A DNA stretch of 64,000 bases. Origin: Eremomyces bilateralis CBS 781.70 (Eukaryota > Ascomycota > Dothideomycetes > Eremomycetales > Eremomycetaceae). The position numbers and the translations under genes are program-made. Each line of letters begins with the position of its first letter. Positions within the stretch are counted from its first letter, which is position 1. The stretch lies in contig NW_022985073.1 of the NCBI RefSeq assembly GCF_010015585.1, positions 1,234,923 to 1,298,922 on the forward strand, written 5' to 3'. The notes under the pieces are model-generated. The model saw only the letters and a list, made by a program, of their open reading frames with translations, had not been told where the DNA came from and ran no database searches. Shown here in pieces: positions 52,946-64,000 of the stretch.

Positions 52946-53106
52946 CCGTAGATTCCTGACACCACTCGTGTCGTCGTTGTCTGATACTGCATTGTGCCGG
53001 CGTTGGTGGGTGGGATGATTAGAGTCATATTCATCGGTGAAAGGGATTGTAGCACTTCTTTACAGAGTGGTTTGAGGCCACGATGTTAACTATCGCAGTT
53101 ATTCAA

Positions 53107-54201
53107 TTACTGTATTCTATAACCTTCCGACCTTGACACTGTGAACTTGTCTAAGCCGCTATATGACCCAGAATTCGTGGCAAACTCCGCGCCCCACGCT
53201 GTCGAATACAACGAACAATACAGGCCTTGCGGCACGTCGTTCATGGAGAGAATATATGAATTGAAGAAAGTCTAGGTGTTTGTCAGTCCGGGCTGAATAG
53301 CGCGAGCGTGTCAAAGCCACTTACACATCCACTCTTGCCTCCACAGGCGGCAGCGCATTGGCCTGGCGAGTCGGTGCCGCCTTGGCTGAACTTGTAGAAC
53401 GTGTATCCGAGATATGTAGAGGCGTCTGGCGCAACTATGGCAGCGGGAAGTTGCTCAGGGGCGCCGTCCCCTGCACTCGACTGCGGAGCCGCGACTTTGT
53501 TATATCCTGGCGATGTCTGTCAGCTTGTGCTGTCGGTCGCCCTGATTGATTGTCTATACCGTTTGAGCCTGTTACAACAACACTGAAGCCATAAGCCATT
53601 GTGACCGCATCCGTGGCTAGGTCGCTTGTGATGGAGCTACTAAAAATCGTACACTATTCCACGGTCAGTCCCGGGACCCGGCCAGTTTCCTAAAGATGTG
53701 GTCACGGTACCTTGAAGTTCGTGATGCTAGGAGGATTGCTGCAATCGCCGTCATCCGGGACTGCCGAGGGGTTACGTTCGATGAAGACGTTAAACCCTAA
53801 GCACCCCTCGCTCTGATTGCAGAGTTCCGCGCACACCACCGGATCATATTGCTGGAGGATATGGACAGCTTGGAAACTATCGGTCGAAACAAATGCTTGT
53901 AGTCCAGAGAATGCGGATCGATAGCCATCGGGAGTGAGAGCAGCAGCGGACAGAGCCTGAAGTCCAGCGTTAGTCGATCTTTCCGATTTGGAGGCAGTAC
54001 CATTCGCAGAGCCTGCACCTTTAGTCCCTGGCTGTTAAGAAACGCTTCCGGTGTATCAGGGGATATCGTTGGACCGGATCCAGAGAACAATGGTGCGCAT
54101 TCATCGTGGCGGACCTGGTGAACCTGTTTAGTTCCATCCGCTTCGGCCAAACCGCCTACTGCCAACGACGCAACTGCAGACGCAAGAACCGAAAACCGCA
54201 T
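53107..54201 (-). CDS. Secreted fungal protein with a duplicated Cys-rich module
   Basis: Five exons: 54201-54019, 53956-53711, 53653-53560, 53506-53325, 53271-53107 (870 nt, 289 aa); introns 53-62 bp. The signal peptide is MRFSVLASAVASLAVGGLAEA. Two copies of one module follow. Copy 1 has YDPVVCAELCNQSEGCLGFN, VFIERNPSAVPDDGDC, then CTIFSSS and TMAYGFSVVVTGSNGY. Copy 2 has DSPGQCAAACGGKSGC, FFNSYILSMNDVPQGLYC, SLYSTAWGAEFATNSGSYSG. The C...LC....C..FN pattern resembles PAN/Apple-type carbohydrate- or protein-binding domains, but no enzymatic residues are seen. For the first intron, an alternative donor 18 bp downstream is also in frame. Probably cell-wall or extracellular. Confidence 0.85.
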
Positions 54202-56635
54202 GTTTATGAGTAAGTATACTGGGGCGTGGGGCTGAATAATAAAGAGTGACTGCGCCCAATGGCTATAAACCCATGATTGACTTCAAGACATCGTCTTTAC
54301 AGGCAACATGTAGACGGAGAGAAGACTTGGAGGAATGGAAAACACACGATAGAGGACTTGGACCGGCAAAAGAAGGTTCCGCCACCGCGCAACACCATCA
54401 TAACTTCATAAGAGTTAGCACGCAGCGGACTGCCAAACACAGACGCACTACCAGATTTGGCATGCATAAACTGGTATACCGTCCAATCAGCAACTATCGT
54501 CCATCGTTATTTGCAATCTCGGCAGTGGAGGGGACTACATTTGGGGTAGCGTGACGCCAGAAGCGAAGCTGGGGAGAGACCACGGACTGGACTCCAGAAG
54601 TCTGGGCCTCCCTGTTGACCGTTGACATTATTGACCTCTGATCCTCTCCCGCTTCTGGTTGTCCTCACCTCCTGCAGCCTGGCCTTATCGGATTTGTGGG
54701 CAAATATGGATTAGTTCCTAAACCACAGGGAGAGGGGGAGAGCCATGTGGAAATTGTGGTTGTTCGATAGAAGACGCCGAGGCCCACGTTGCAGGCGAGA
54801 TGCTGGATGAGCAGGGGTATTGAAAATATGCGACTATGATTGGATAAGATGCCATGGTCCTTGCTCTCTTTTAAATTACTGGCCTACTGGGTCCCTGGAA
54901 TGCGTTGGCCTCATCTGATGCTGCACGCTGCAGCTGCAATTCGGAGGACAACGGCATGGAACGATCAATCATCAACTTTGAAATGTGAACGCCCATCAGG
55001 CATCATGGCATTGTCGCTATTCGCCAGCGGCTCAGACTGCAATGGCATTCACTCTTCAGATAAGACTCATGGCAAGTTTGCTGTTCGAAGTCGAGGAGAT
55101 TCATAAACCATGCCAGCTCCAGCCTTTAGGTGATAGGGGTATACCGTATACCGTAGTGATGAGTATTCTGTCCGATAAGATACGCTTCCAAACGGGCCTG
55201 GTAAATACCGATATCGCCTTCCCTTATTCATCTTTTATTGCGTATATAAATAACAGGTCATTATATTATATGGTCTAGTTGCAAGAGCATGGGAAAAATC
55301 CGATATGGAAGTCTGGAACGCCCTTTTCGAATCGCATTTCTACTTCCGCGCTGTCTCTCTCCCCCATTCTTTCTCAAACCCAGTATATAGGAGAAGAACT
55401 CCGTAATCAAGTTTCCGTCGATCTATATAGTTGGAGAAGGGAAAATCGTGTATGCTACGAACCCAAATGATGTCCTATGGATGCAGTTGGTATTGGTGAC
55501 TGTCTTTCTACCTCAGGATGAATAGGTCTCCAGACTAGCAACTAAAGCCGCTGCGCTTCCTTCGTGAGATAATATTGACTCTTGGCCGTCTCTTCTCATA
55601 CATCTAATTGCCGGTCCATGTGGTATAATATTCCCATTTTCCTTCGTTGGTTATCGCAGCAGCAATTACACCAGAGATATATAGATTTAGTATGAATAAG
55701 ACGACGGCAAGCTTGGTTCATTGGGAACATCGTAGATGATTGGTATTCAGTTTTGTCAGTCGTTTTACATTCTATTCAATCTTCCGATCGATTCTTTCCA
55801 TTGGGAGTCCGTCTTGCACTTATTTATGACATGATAGTTTCTCGGGGCCATGCTGGAATCTGCCCCTACCTACACACAGGAATTAGTACTGTACCTGTCG
55901 GCACTTGGTGTGGGAAAATAACCGTTCAGTAAAGAGGACCTTCGGGAGAGTGGATGTCAGAGGATTACGCATCCCACAACGAACTGCAGCGATTGAGCAG
56001 GTCGAGACTACAAACGGAACGAACGGGGAAACATTCTGATACGGAATTCGCCGCAAGAGATGGAAGACTGAGGGCGATGCTCATGAAACTGTGGATGCAT
56101 GTCATGACGCGAGGCAGAGGGTGCCAGGACAAGCTGAATTTCCTCGACTCCGAGTTGCTCTTATAGAATTCAACGTACGTATTTCGCAAGTAAGGGCTCT
56201 TTATCTAGGCGGCTGCGTGCAGGTAGGTTTGTCCCTTGAATTGATGCTCATTGAAGTGGACACGGGCGTCCAGCACGGGGCTCTTTGAGCGGTGAAGGTT
56301 CTGAATTCTGGAGATATCCGTAGAAGCCAAATTCCATGTGAATGTTTGGCCAGGTGGCCTCGATCTCTATTCAGCGAATGCAACAATTCATCATTGTGGG
56401 TCGTTTGTGAGAATACTGTAAATATGATGAATGCAATACTGTTCTCTCTCGGCTCCCTCTCTCTCCCTTTCTTCTTTCTTTATATACTGTATACAATCCC
56501 ACTCAATCCCATTCAATTTCATAGCAGTATATTGTCAAACTTCAATCTCCCGCATTCATACCACCTGTCCCAGTTCACTCCAGAGCCTCACTCCTTCCCA
56601 AGAAAAATCAACGATACCAGTCCCATCACACCAAG
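54202..56635. other. 2.4-kb intergenic region
   Basis: No recognised gene. 54620-54720 is C/T-rich. 55600-55900 is AT-rich. 56440-56560 is a pyrimidine-rich leader (tctctcggctccctctctct) upstream of the zinc-knuckle gene. Small frames at 54246-54554, 54840-55278 and 55954-56166 have no family resemblance. Confidence 0.45.
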
Positions 56636-57902
56636 ATGACTGATTCCAGCAACTCAAGCGGCTATGAGAAGGCGTTTAAGGAACCCATTGTAGAATTGCG
56701 ATGGTGTGAGTGCTGCGTCCGCCACGTCGCCGTCACTGCCTGGGCCTTCCACCTAAACACTCGCCTGCACGTAGAGAACGCAGCTAGGCGACCTTCTGCT
56801 CTGTCACTGGCACAGAACATTTCAGGGCTGTCGATCCGGATGGACGGGCCATCCGCAGCAGTGCCTGCACCAGTGCCGCCAGTGCCTGCACCAGCGCCAG
56901 CACCGACGCCAGTCCCAGCGTCGGCGTCTGCAGCCGCTCCTAGGACGGCCCTACCAATCGTGGCAACGCCCAATCCAACCACTGGACAAGAAAAAGCTAC
57001 CAAAGCTGCTGGTTGGGGCGGGTACACCCACTCCGTCCTCCCGAAGACCAACGCCCATGTAGCACCTGCTAGACGAGCCGCCTATTTCGAGAACAAACCC
57101 ATCGACGCCACTAGGCAGGAACATGTCGGCTATGGTGCCGCACCGCCATGGTCTGTTCGCCGCTTCGAAGGCAGTCAGCGTCGTGGCCGTGGCCGTGGCC
57201 GTGGCCGTGGCCGTGGCGATACGCGCTACGTCGGATACGCTGGAGCCATTACAGAGCCACGTTCGTGCTTCCTCTGTGGTAGCATGCAGCATATGTGCCG
57301 GTACTGTCCCATAAGCATGTGTTATGGGTGCAATCAACGTGAGTAAATCTCTTTGTGATCTGGTTAGGCGGAACACTTGATTGAATGACAACTAACAACA
57401 ATTCAGGCGGCCATATGCGAGAAGACTGCCCGAACCTGCCAAGTCGGGCACGCCGAGGAGGGTCTTGCTGTAAGTATCAAATTCGCATATTATGAAAGTA
57501 TGAAATGTTTTACTGAAAGCAATCATAGATGGACAATCCTCGGCTATGGCTAGCACTCGTCAGTCAATGCCTCACGACAAAGACGCCCGACCAGGAGGCC
57601 TCGACTCCTTCCAGAACCTCCCTGAACCTGTGAGCCCATCATCGAGTACCTGGAGGCTGACTCCGGCCCCGGGACTCCTTCCCAAGCCACTCCGGGTCGA
57701 GCCGATCAGCTATCCAGGCTCACGGACCACTGCCGAGGCGATCACGACTGCCGTACCCAAGCCGCAGCAAGCTCACAGCCGATTTGAGGAGGACCTCATC
57801 GACTTCGGCGATGAGGACACTCCGGACACCGGTGTTGCTGCTTTGAGTGCCGGGGGTCAAGTCACTCCGGTGGTGGAAGGGGAGAACCTGCTCATGGGCT
57901 AG
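56636..57902 (+). CDS. CCHC zinc-knuckle protein with RG-repeat and N-terminal zinc-finger-like motif
   Basis: Three exons: 56636-57338, 57407-57469, 57529-57902 (1140 nt, 379 aa). The N-terminus has a possible C2H2 finger (WCECCVRHVAVTAWAFHLNT, then RLH). A Pro/Ala-rich linker follows (VPAPVPPVPAPAPAPTPVPA). Next is an RGRGRGRGRGRG tract encoded by a hexanucleotide repeat. Two CCHC knuckles of the CX2CX4HX4C form come after it: CFLCGSMQHMCRYC, and CYGCNQRGHMREDC completed across intron 1. The C-terminal part is polar, ending in an acidic patch (EEDLIDFGDEDTPDTG). RG tracts plus zinc knuckles suggest binding of single-stranded RNA or DNA. Retroelement gag proteins share the knuckle, but there is no gag core or adjacent polymerase, and the intron-containing structure argues for a host gene. 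Confidence 0.75.
57178..57216 (+). repeat. Hexanucleotide repeat (CGTGGC)n encoding Arg-Gly
   Basis: About six tandem copies of CGTGGC within the zinc-knuckle gene, read as RGRGRGRGRGRG. Copies are identical, so the length may vary between strains. Confidence 0.92.
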
Positions 57903-58488
57903 CACGGTGATGGGGGGTGGGTGGAGTAAGGGTATTCCTTGGGGTGGGGGCAGATATGTGTGCTTGGGGAAAAAGAAACATGGCGGGGGAGAGGGATTCA
58001 TGAGGGAAAATGGACGAATAACTGCGACTTGTCAAAGCATCAAAGTCGGCCACTGCAAGCATACACGATATTCACATAAATGCTCGCCAACGCGATATCA
58101 AGGCTCAAAATCAGGTCTTACATAGAGGGTTAGCTGACACTGTTTTCACATAAACACCTGCAATGCGGGCATCCTGATGTACAATATAACGACATAGGAG
58201 AGGTATATCTCCCTTTGGTGCAAAAGTACATGAAAAGCATGGGATAGGTTCTTTCTTTCATTTAGTGCGAGCGTACACGAAAAGCATGGCAAAAGCAACT
58301 ATTTCGGCAATTGCAGTGGTGGCACTTGCCTTCATTTCCTAAAATAAAATGAATGGACATGTCATCCGTGGATGGTTAAAGGAACCAAGGATTCCCTGCG
58401 CCTCGCTATGCGGTGATGTTGAATAAATTGGTGTGCTGCGTGGCTCCACGCTGCAACCCACTGGTGCGTGAAATCGCCTTTAGCTTGA
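57903..58488. other. Intergenic region between convergent genes
   Basis: 586 bp of expected 3' UTR for the zinc-knuckle gene and the C1-THF synthase gene. G-rich 57905-58015. A phrase like tacacgaaaagcatggca recurs (58228-58243 and 58272-58289). No gene. Confidence 0.45.
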
Positions 58489-61400
58489 CTAGAAGAGCCC
58501 ATCAATCTCACCAGTCTCGGGATCGACGTCGACGTTCAAATAGCCTGGGGCAGTTGGCAAGCCGGGGATGGTTTGAATGTCTGCAGCAAGAGCATACCTA
58601 CGCACAAGTTAGTCCAGACTGCTTCTCAACCTCGCGTTCGAGTCGACTCGGGGACTTACAGATATCCGGCACCCGCTGCCATCCGCACATCTCGAATCGG
58701 CACTGTAAACCCTTCCGGTGCACCTTTTAAAGCTGGGTCATGGCTGAGCGAATACTGCGTCTTCGCCACGCAAATGGGCAGGTTCCCGAAACCTTGCTTC
58801 TGATACATATCGACCTTCTTCTGTGCGAGTTCGGAAAACTCTACTGCCGAGGCGCCGTAGAATGACTTCGCAATCTTGTCGATGCGCTCTTGGACGGTGC
58901 CTTCCAAGTCGTATAGGAGTTTGAAGTCAGGCTTCGGCTTCTCGGCAGCTTTCAGGATACCATGAGCAAGGTCCACAGCGCCCGCTCCGCCGTCTGCGAA
59001 ATGCGTCGCGGGGATGGCATCGTCTGCACCAGCAGCGAGAGCTTCTTCGCGCACAACGGCAATTTCAGCGTCCGTGTCGGTGTGGAAGCGGTTGATGGCA
59101 ACAACAACTGGGACGCCGAAGGATTTAGCGTTGGCGATGTGTTTATTGAGGTTGACGCATCCTTTACGAAGCAGGTCGATGTTTTCGGTGCGGTACACCT
59201 CTTGTAGTTGAGCGCCCGGGGTGATATCCGGACCGCCACCATGAACTTTGAGGGCACGAACGGTGGCGACCACAACAACTGTGTCAGGGACAAGACCAGA
59301 GGAACGGCATTTGATGTTGAAGAAACGCTCGCCACCCATGGTGAAGTCGAATCCGGCCTCGGTGATGACCACGCCGGTCTTCTTGTTGTGATCTTCACCG
59401 GGTTCGGTACCGGCAAGTTTCAGGGCCAGTTTGTCGGCAAGGATGGACGAGGCACCGATCGAAATATTGGCGAAGGGACCGGCATGCACGAAGACGGGCG
59501 TGCCTTCGAGCGTCTGCATGAGATTTGGCTTGATGGCATCCTTCATGAGCGCGGTGAGCGCTCCCCCTGCGCCGAGATCATCGCAAGTGACGGGATCACC
59601 GCTTCTTGAGCTGGCAACAACCATTTTGCCTAGACGTTCCCGCATATCCGCGAGCGAGTTGCTAAGAGCCAGCACGGCCATGCACTCGCTGGCGACCGAG
59701 ATGTCAAATCCGGTCACGCGTGTTTGGCCCTTCTCAGTGCCTGCTTGACCGACCGTGATCCCTCGAAGGTGGCGGTCGTTGACGTCGAGCACTCGTCGCC
59801 AAGTGATGGTATCAGGGTCAATGTCAAGGCGAGCAAACTTCCTAATCTCTTCTTCTGTGAGCTCATCCGGGTTCGTCTTGTCAATCCCAAGCTTCTTGAG
59901 CCTCCGGAACATGATAGGCACAAATTGCCGTTTCCCACCCTTGGTAGGGACCAATCGACGGTATAGGGCAGCATCTTTCTGCGAGTTCTCATGGAACATC
60001 CTTGTTTCGATCGCTGCTGCAAGGAGGTTGTTGGCAGCCGTGATGGCATGGATATCTCCGGTTAGATGCAGATTGAACTCGTCCATCGGGATGACTTGAC
60101 TGTATCCTCCGCCAGCGGCACCACCTTTGATTCCGAAGGTTGGACCTTGACTCGGCTGTCGAACATTTGCAAAGCAAATTCGGTCGAGGTGGCCGGCGAT
60201 GGCTTGACTGAGACCCATAGTGGTCGTGGACTTTCCCTCGCCAAGCGGGGTTGGGGTGATTCCAGTTACGACGATATATCTACCGTTTCTTCTATGCTCC
60301 AGTCTTTTGAGAATATTGAGGTCAACTTTGGCCTTGAAAGCGCCATATGGCTCGAGTTCATGAGGTGCGATCCCTACTTCCTTTGCCACTAGACCGATGA
60401 GTTTAGGTATTTGGGACCGCGATATCGCAATATCCGATGGAATGGGGCGTTCCAACTTGAGTGGCAAGGGGGTAATGTGCCTCTGATGCTGTCTTTCGAA
60501 GTATGCATCGGCTGCATCGACAACGTTCTGAAGGAGCATGGCCACAGTCATTGGTCCCACACCACCAGGGACGGGCGTGATAGCCGAAACCACTTGTGAA
60601 GCGCTCTCAAAGTCAACGTCTCCGACAAGTCGCTGGCCGGACTTCTTGGTCGAGTCGGGAATGTAATTCGTGCCAACGTCAATGACTACGGCGCCCGGCT
60701 TCAGCCATTCACCCTGAACAAAACCCGGTTTCCCGATGGCGGCAACCAGGATATCGGCTCGCTTGATGATCTCCGGTAGGTTCTGGGTTTGAGAATGGCA
60801 TACAGTCACGGTCGCATCGGCGGATTTGAGGAGGTAGCTCACGGGGCTGCCGACGATATCGCTGCGCCCTAGGACGACCGCATCCTTGCCTGCCAGTTCC
60901 ACACCGGCTTCCTTTAGGAGCACCATGACACCTTTCGGCGTGCACGGCGTGAACAGAGGCGTTCCGCCCCGCTTCGCCAATTCTCCCACGTTCGCAACTC
61001 CAAAACCGTCGACATCTTTCTCGTCAGCGACGTAGGAGGTGACCGTATGCTCAGAGATGTGTTTCGGTAAGGGCAACTGGACGAGAATGCCGTGGACAGT
61101 GGTTTCGTTGTTGAACTTCGTGATTTGCTGAAGCAGCTCTGCCTCTGAGATGGTCTCGGGATACTTCTCCAAGCTACAAACAATATTCGCCTAAATACTG
61201 GTAAGTGATCGGAATAGATTCCCAAAATTCGGATCATATACCTCCTCTGCAGCTTTCAATTTCATGCGAACATAGGTGCTTGAGTCCGCACGGTCACCGA
61301 CCTGGACAATCACCAACGAAGGATTATATCTCGGGTTTTCATCCTGCTTCCTTCGGATTTCAGCACCCAAGCCTTCTCGGATTCCCTTCGCAATAGCGGT

Positions 61401-61646
61401 GCCGTCAATCTTAGTAGCTGCCATTTTCTCAGACGCCGACCACAATGATCTCACTGATGGTGAAGCAATTGAGGGGAGGTTGACGGGACGAGAGGGACAG
61501 CCGGTAAGCGGAGGGGTTCGAACAGATGGAACGATAGTAGCTTTTGCAAGCACATGCAACCCTGCACCACGCAAGAGAGCTTTCGGCGGTTTTCCCCGCA
61601 GTGAATAGGAACGAGATACCGCTTTCGCTCTGCAGATCGCTAGCAT
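58489..61646 (-). CDS. ADE3: Trifunctional C1-tetrahydrofolate synthase (dehydrogenase/cyclohydrolase/formyl-THF synthetase)
   Basis: Three exons: 61646-61242, 61190-58660, 58597-58489 (3045 nt, 1014 aa); introns 51 and 62 bp. The enzyme interconverts methylene-, methenyl-, formyl- and free tetrahydrofolate for purine, thymidylate and formyl-Met synthesis. The N-terminal dehydrogenase/cyclohydrolase domain (about 75-375) has the catalytic [13 protein letters not shown] lysine motif, [20 protein letters not shown] and [12 protein letters not shown]. The formate-THF ligase domain follows with the ATP loop [20 protein letters not shown] near 449-465. The protein ends [11 protein letters not shown]. 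The first 74 residues contain no Asp/Glu before position 73 and are rich in Arg/Ser/Lys, as in a mitochondrial presequence. A second in-frame ATG at 61424 ([14 protein letters not shown]) matches the start of cytosolic enzymes. One gene probably supplies both compartments. Confidence 0.96.
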
Positions 61647-62235
61647 CGTGTCAACAGACCGGGAAATGGAAGTGCAGGCGATAGCGCCCCGATTGTGAGC
61701 AATTGAATTCCAAGAGCCATTGTTTCTCAGCCCTTTTGCATTTTGTACATTTCGCACATCGCAGTGAGTCAACAGTGGACACTGGATCGTGGTACAGTTA
61801 GCGGGCTGGTCTCGTCTGGTCCGTCTAGCTCTGGTAAATTTTCGTGCTGGAACCACAGAGCGGAGATGGTCTGCTTTCCGCTCCTCATGGGCGGATCCGC
61901 TTGTTTCGTGGAATGTGTCCGATGGCGGAGCGGAATTATTCACGGGACCTGTCCACCGCCAGTCCACATTCCACATTACCTCAGCAAGCTCAGGCTATTT
62001 GTGGTCGTGCCAAGGCACCGGAGCGGACTATACCTAATCGGTAAGTCACATGTGCTCCTCGAACAAATAGCCTGAGGATTCTGTCCACCTATTTCGGCGT
62101 GTGCCGTGAACTTTCATGCCAAATAGAAGACCATCTTTAACTCCATTTTTATCCACAACCACATGGTGCATCATCAATTGAATACATCCATTCGATTCCT
62201 CTGGGCTTTTTCCATAATTGATTGAATTTTGGGCC
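61647..62235. other. Upstream region of the C1-THF synthase and junction to the DUF6589 segment
   Basis: 589 bp. The C1-THF frame stays open upstream to 61976, but the residues look non-conserved and 61646 is the better start. 62046-62235 is AT-rich spacer before the DUF6589 gene. No other gene. Confidence 0.4.
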
Positions 62236-64000
62236 ATGTCGGCCCAAAACCAGCGTCGTCAGAGTGCGCGGTTGAACCCGCCCATCTTGCCTCCCGCTCC
62301 AAGTCCTCGGCATATTGCTGCTTCAAACACATCTAATGCACCTCGTCAGAAAGTAAGAAGGTCTCAAAGACGCAGTAAAGCGCAGAGAGTAAACGAGATA
62401 TGCCAATTCATGCGGAAAAAAAAAATTACATTACGAGAATTTATCCATGTCTACGCGACGACTCAAGGGTCTGGTGGTTATGGAGAGCGCCCTGCCACGC
62501 GTGCCAAACGGCTCGCCGAGGCCGTCTACGGTCAACCAGAGGTCTTAGACGCGCTGCAAGAACACCCCGCGTCTGGTGCGACAGGAATTGTCACTGTAAA
62601 GGGTCTGAGGAAGGAAATGAAGGCACTGGAAGAAGCCGGAGGTATGTTTAGTGCCTACCAAGTCGACCGTGTCCAAGAGAGAACTTCACCTGCCGGCATG
62701 GGAAGGGAGAAAGAGCCAGAGGGACAGAAAGTCGAGGACTACGAGCGTATACTGGGCGATATGCAGTTTGGGCAGATGTACGAGCAAGTTAACACTCATG
62801 CTCCTCTTCTATGTGGATTGCTTAATGGCATCATGGCGCCCAAGAGAGAGAGAAAAGATCGATCACTACGGGACCCTGTCAAATTCAACCACAGGATTGC
62901 GATAATCACGTCGATTCTCTGCTATTCTCGGGCGTCGGAAGGGAGCAACAAGTTTCCCCGCGTATTTGGTGCCTTTCTGCACTCAAATGGCGTGAAACGG
63001 CGTATCCTCGATCTTCTTCACCAGTTTGGGGTTTGTGAAGGCTACAAGGGAGTCCACAGACATCTCGAAACCGTGGCAGAACAAGCAAAGGCATCTTCAC
63101 CGCCTCTCAGCATAGACGTCGACTGATTGCAACTAGGGAACGGTCCGTCGATATGGTCAGCAACTAGATGCCTGTGTTGTGTATGACAATTTCGACTATC
63201 GAGAAGGTATTAAGCACCAGCTCATTTCAAATCATGCAGAAATGCGCTCTGTGACAACGGGAAAGGTTTTCAGAGGCGCCGATATCCCCTCTGGTGGTTT
63301 AAAGCAGTCAATGCTGCACCGCGAGGTTCCACTTACAATAGAGGATCTTCTATACTCTCCTGGTGCAGCAGTATATGACGAGACCGCCGCCAAGATTGAT
63401 ACCTACTTTATAGCGGAGGCAATTCGATCGGTATATCCACTCGCGATCAAATCTATCTTCTCTACGTCCGGTATACCTTACCCCGCTATGCCAACAGTCG
63501 AGTTACTCGAGCTTCGAAAGACAGACAGCAAGACGCTCGGTCCGATTCTCTTCAACGAAGGTACTCTAGATGGCTCCTACGAGGTTATAGAGAGCATCTA
63601 CAAGCACCAATTCCAACTAGATAATAAAGAATTCGACAACCGTCTGTTCTTGGCGTTTGGCGATCAAAAAACCTCTTCACTTATCCGATCTATGCAGGCT
63701 GAGCAAGTCGACGCGTCTATGGCGTATGATAGAAAAGACTGGCTGATAGGAGTCGCTGCTCTCTTTCACCTGCGTATGAATTTTCTATGGCTTATGCAAA
63801 AGACACATTACGGAAACATGGAGCAACAGGACGCTTCAACTCTCTATCACAACATCAACTTCTGGGGACGAAAGAATATTCCAGCGGACCGTGCAGCTTT
63901 TCAGGTTCTAGAAGAGCTAGTGCTTCACAGTTTCGACGCTCGAGTTGTTGGACTACTTTATACTCGCCTCGAGCAGTACGGCATCGATATCTCCGATCAA
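62236..64000 (+). CDS. DUF6589-type fungal protein, interrupted, running off the right edge
   Basis: First frame: ATG 62236 to stop 63126 (296 aa), with a basic Gln/Arg-rich N-terminus, VRRSQRRSKAQRVNEICQFM, and FNHRIAIITSILCYSRASEG, then RILDLLHQFGVCEGYKGVHR. A second open frame (about 63137-64000, still open at the edge, 288 codons) carries the conserved DUF6589 stretch: ACVVYDNFDYREGIKHQLIS, MRSVTTGKVFRGADIP, GPILFNEGTLDGSYEVIESI, AYDRKDWLIGVAALFHLRMN. The two are offset around 63.13 kb, and no intron with a normal length and splice sites was found that joins them. The copy is therefore either decayed or the intron was missed. DUF6589 proteins are multicopy in many fungi and may belong to mobile elements; function is unknown. 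Confidence 0.75.

Noticed and set aside
56636-57902. Zinc-knuckle gene as a retroelement gag fossil
   Set aside because: No capsid-like region, polymerase or flanking long repeats; two normal introns and an N-terminal finger-like motif fit a host gene better.
61647-61976. Longer N-terminal extension of C1-THF synthase to the ATG at 61976
   Set aside because: The extra 110 residues contain acidic residues and no presequence character; the 61646 start gives a clean mitochondrial-type leader.
1-64000. tRNA genes, rRNA, CRISPR arrays, intact virus-like elements
   Set aside because: Scanned by eye for B-box-like GTTCGANNC, long spaced repeats and polymerase/integrase motifs; none was convincing.

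Overview
This window is nuclear DNA of a filamentous ascomycete, most likely class Eurotiomycetes and close to the Aspergillus/Penicillium side of Eurotiales. The reasons are the many short introns (mostly 46-65 bp, GTANGT donors, branch-like CTAAC/CTGAC/CTCAAC before the acceptor), tight gene packing with many divergent pairs, and proteins that read like Aspergillus homologues (YpkA, Apl2, Bre1, Orc4). The genus cannot be fixed from sequence alone. Exon boundaries were derived by hand from splice signals, reading frame and family alignment from memory. Every multi-exon model given sums to a multiple of three.

Layout. (a) 0.5-15.0 kb is a dense core block: hotdog thioesterase, EMC4, AP-1 beta-adaptin APL2, TORC2-pathway kinase YPK, SAGA adaptor ADA2, TFIIIB subunit BDP1 and the H2B ubiquitin ligase BRE1. 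(b) 15.0-22.1 kb is gene-poor and holds one confident gene, a LaeA-like methyltransferase. (c) 22.2-38.6 kb: ORC4 and the helicase HRQ1 (divergent, sharing a promoter with ACGCGT boxes), a Tmt1-like methyltransferase, a large TM198-like membrane protein, and a divergent pair made of an NCS1 nucleobase transporter and an Fe(II)/2-oxoglutarate dioxygenase. (d) 38.6-50.0 kb is accessory and AT-richer: a HET-domain remnant, a membrane-anchored surface protein, a decayed Helitron replicase bounded by inverted repeats, a two-domain fungal gene usually mislabelled GGPP synthetase, and a truncated SET/TPR gene. (e) 50.0-61.7 kb: a TAPT1/Emp65 protein, a secreted duplicated-domain protein, a CCHC zinc-knuckle protein and trifunctional C1-THF synthase. 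(f) 62.2-64.0 kb: a DUF6589 protein running off the right edge.

How the genes relate. The core genes serve membrane traffic (EMC4, APL2, TAPT1), chromatin and transcription (ADA2, BDP1, BRE1), DNA replication and repair (ORC4, HRQ1), and one-carbon metabolism. Two couplings are suggested by layout: ORC4/HRQ1 may be co-expressed at G1/S, and the NCS1 transporter with its divergent dioxygenase may form a nucleobase-salvage pair. The C1-THF synthase appears to encode both mitochondrial and cytosolic forms from two in-frame starts. No tRNA, rRNA, CRISPR array or intact virus-like element was recognised.
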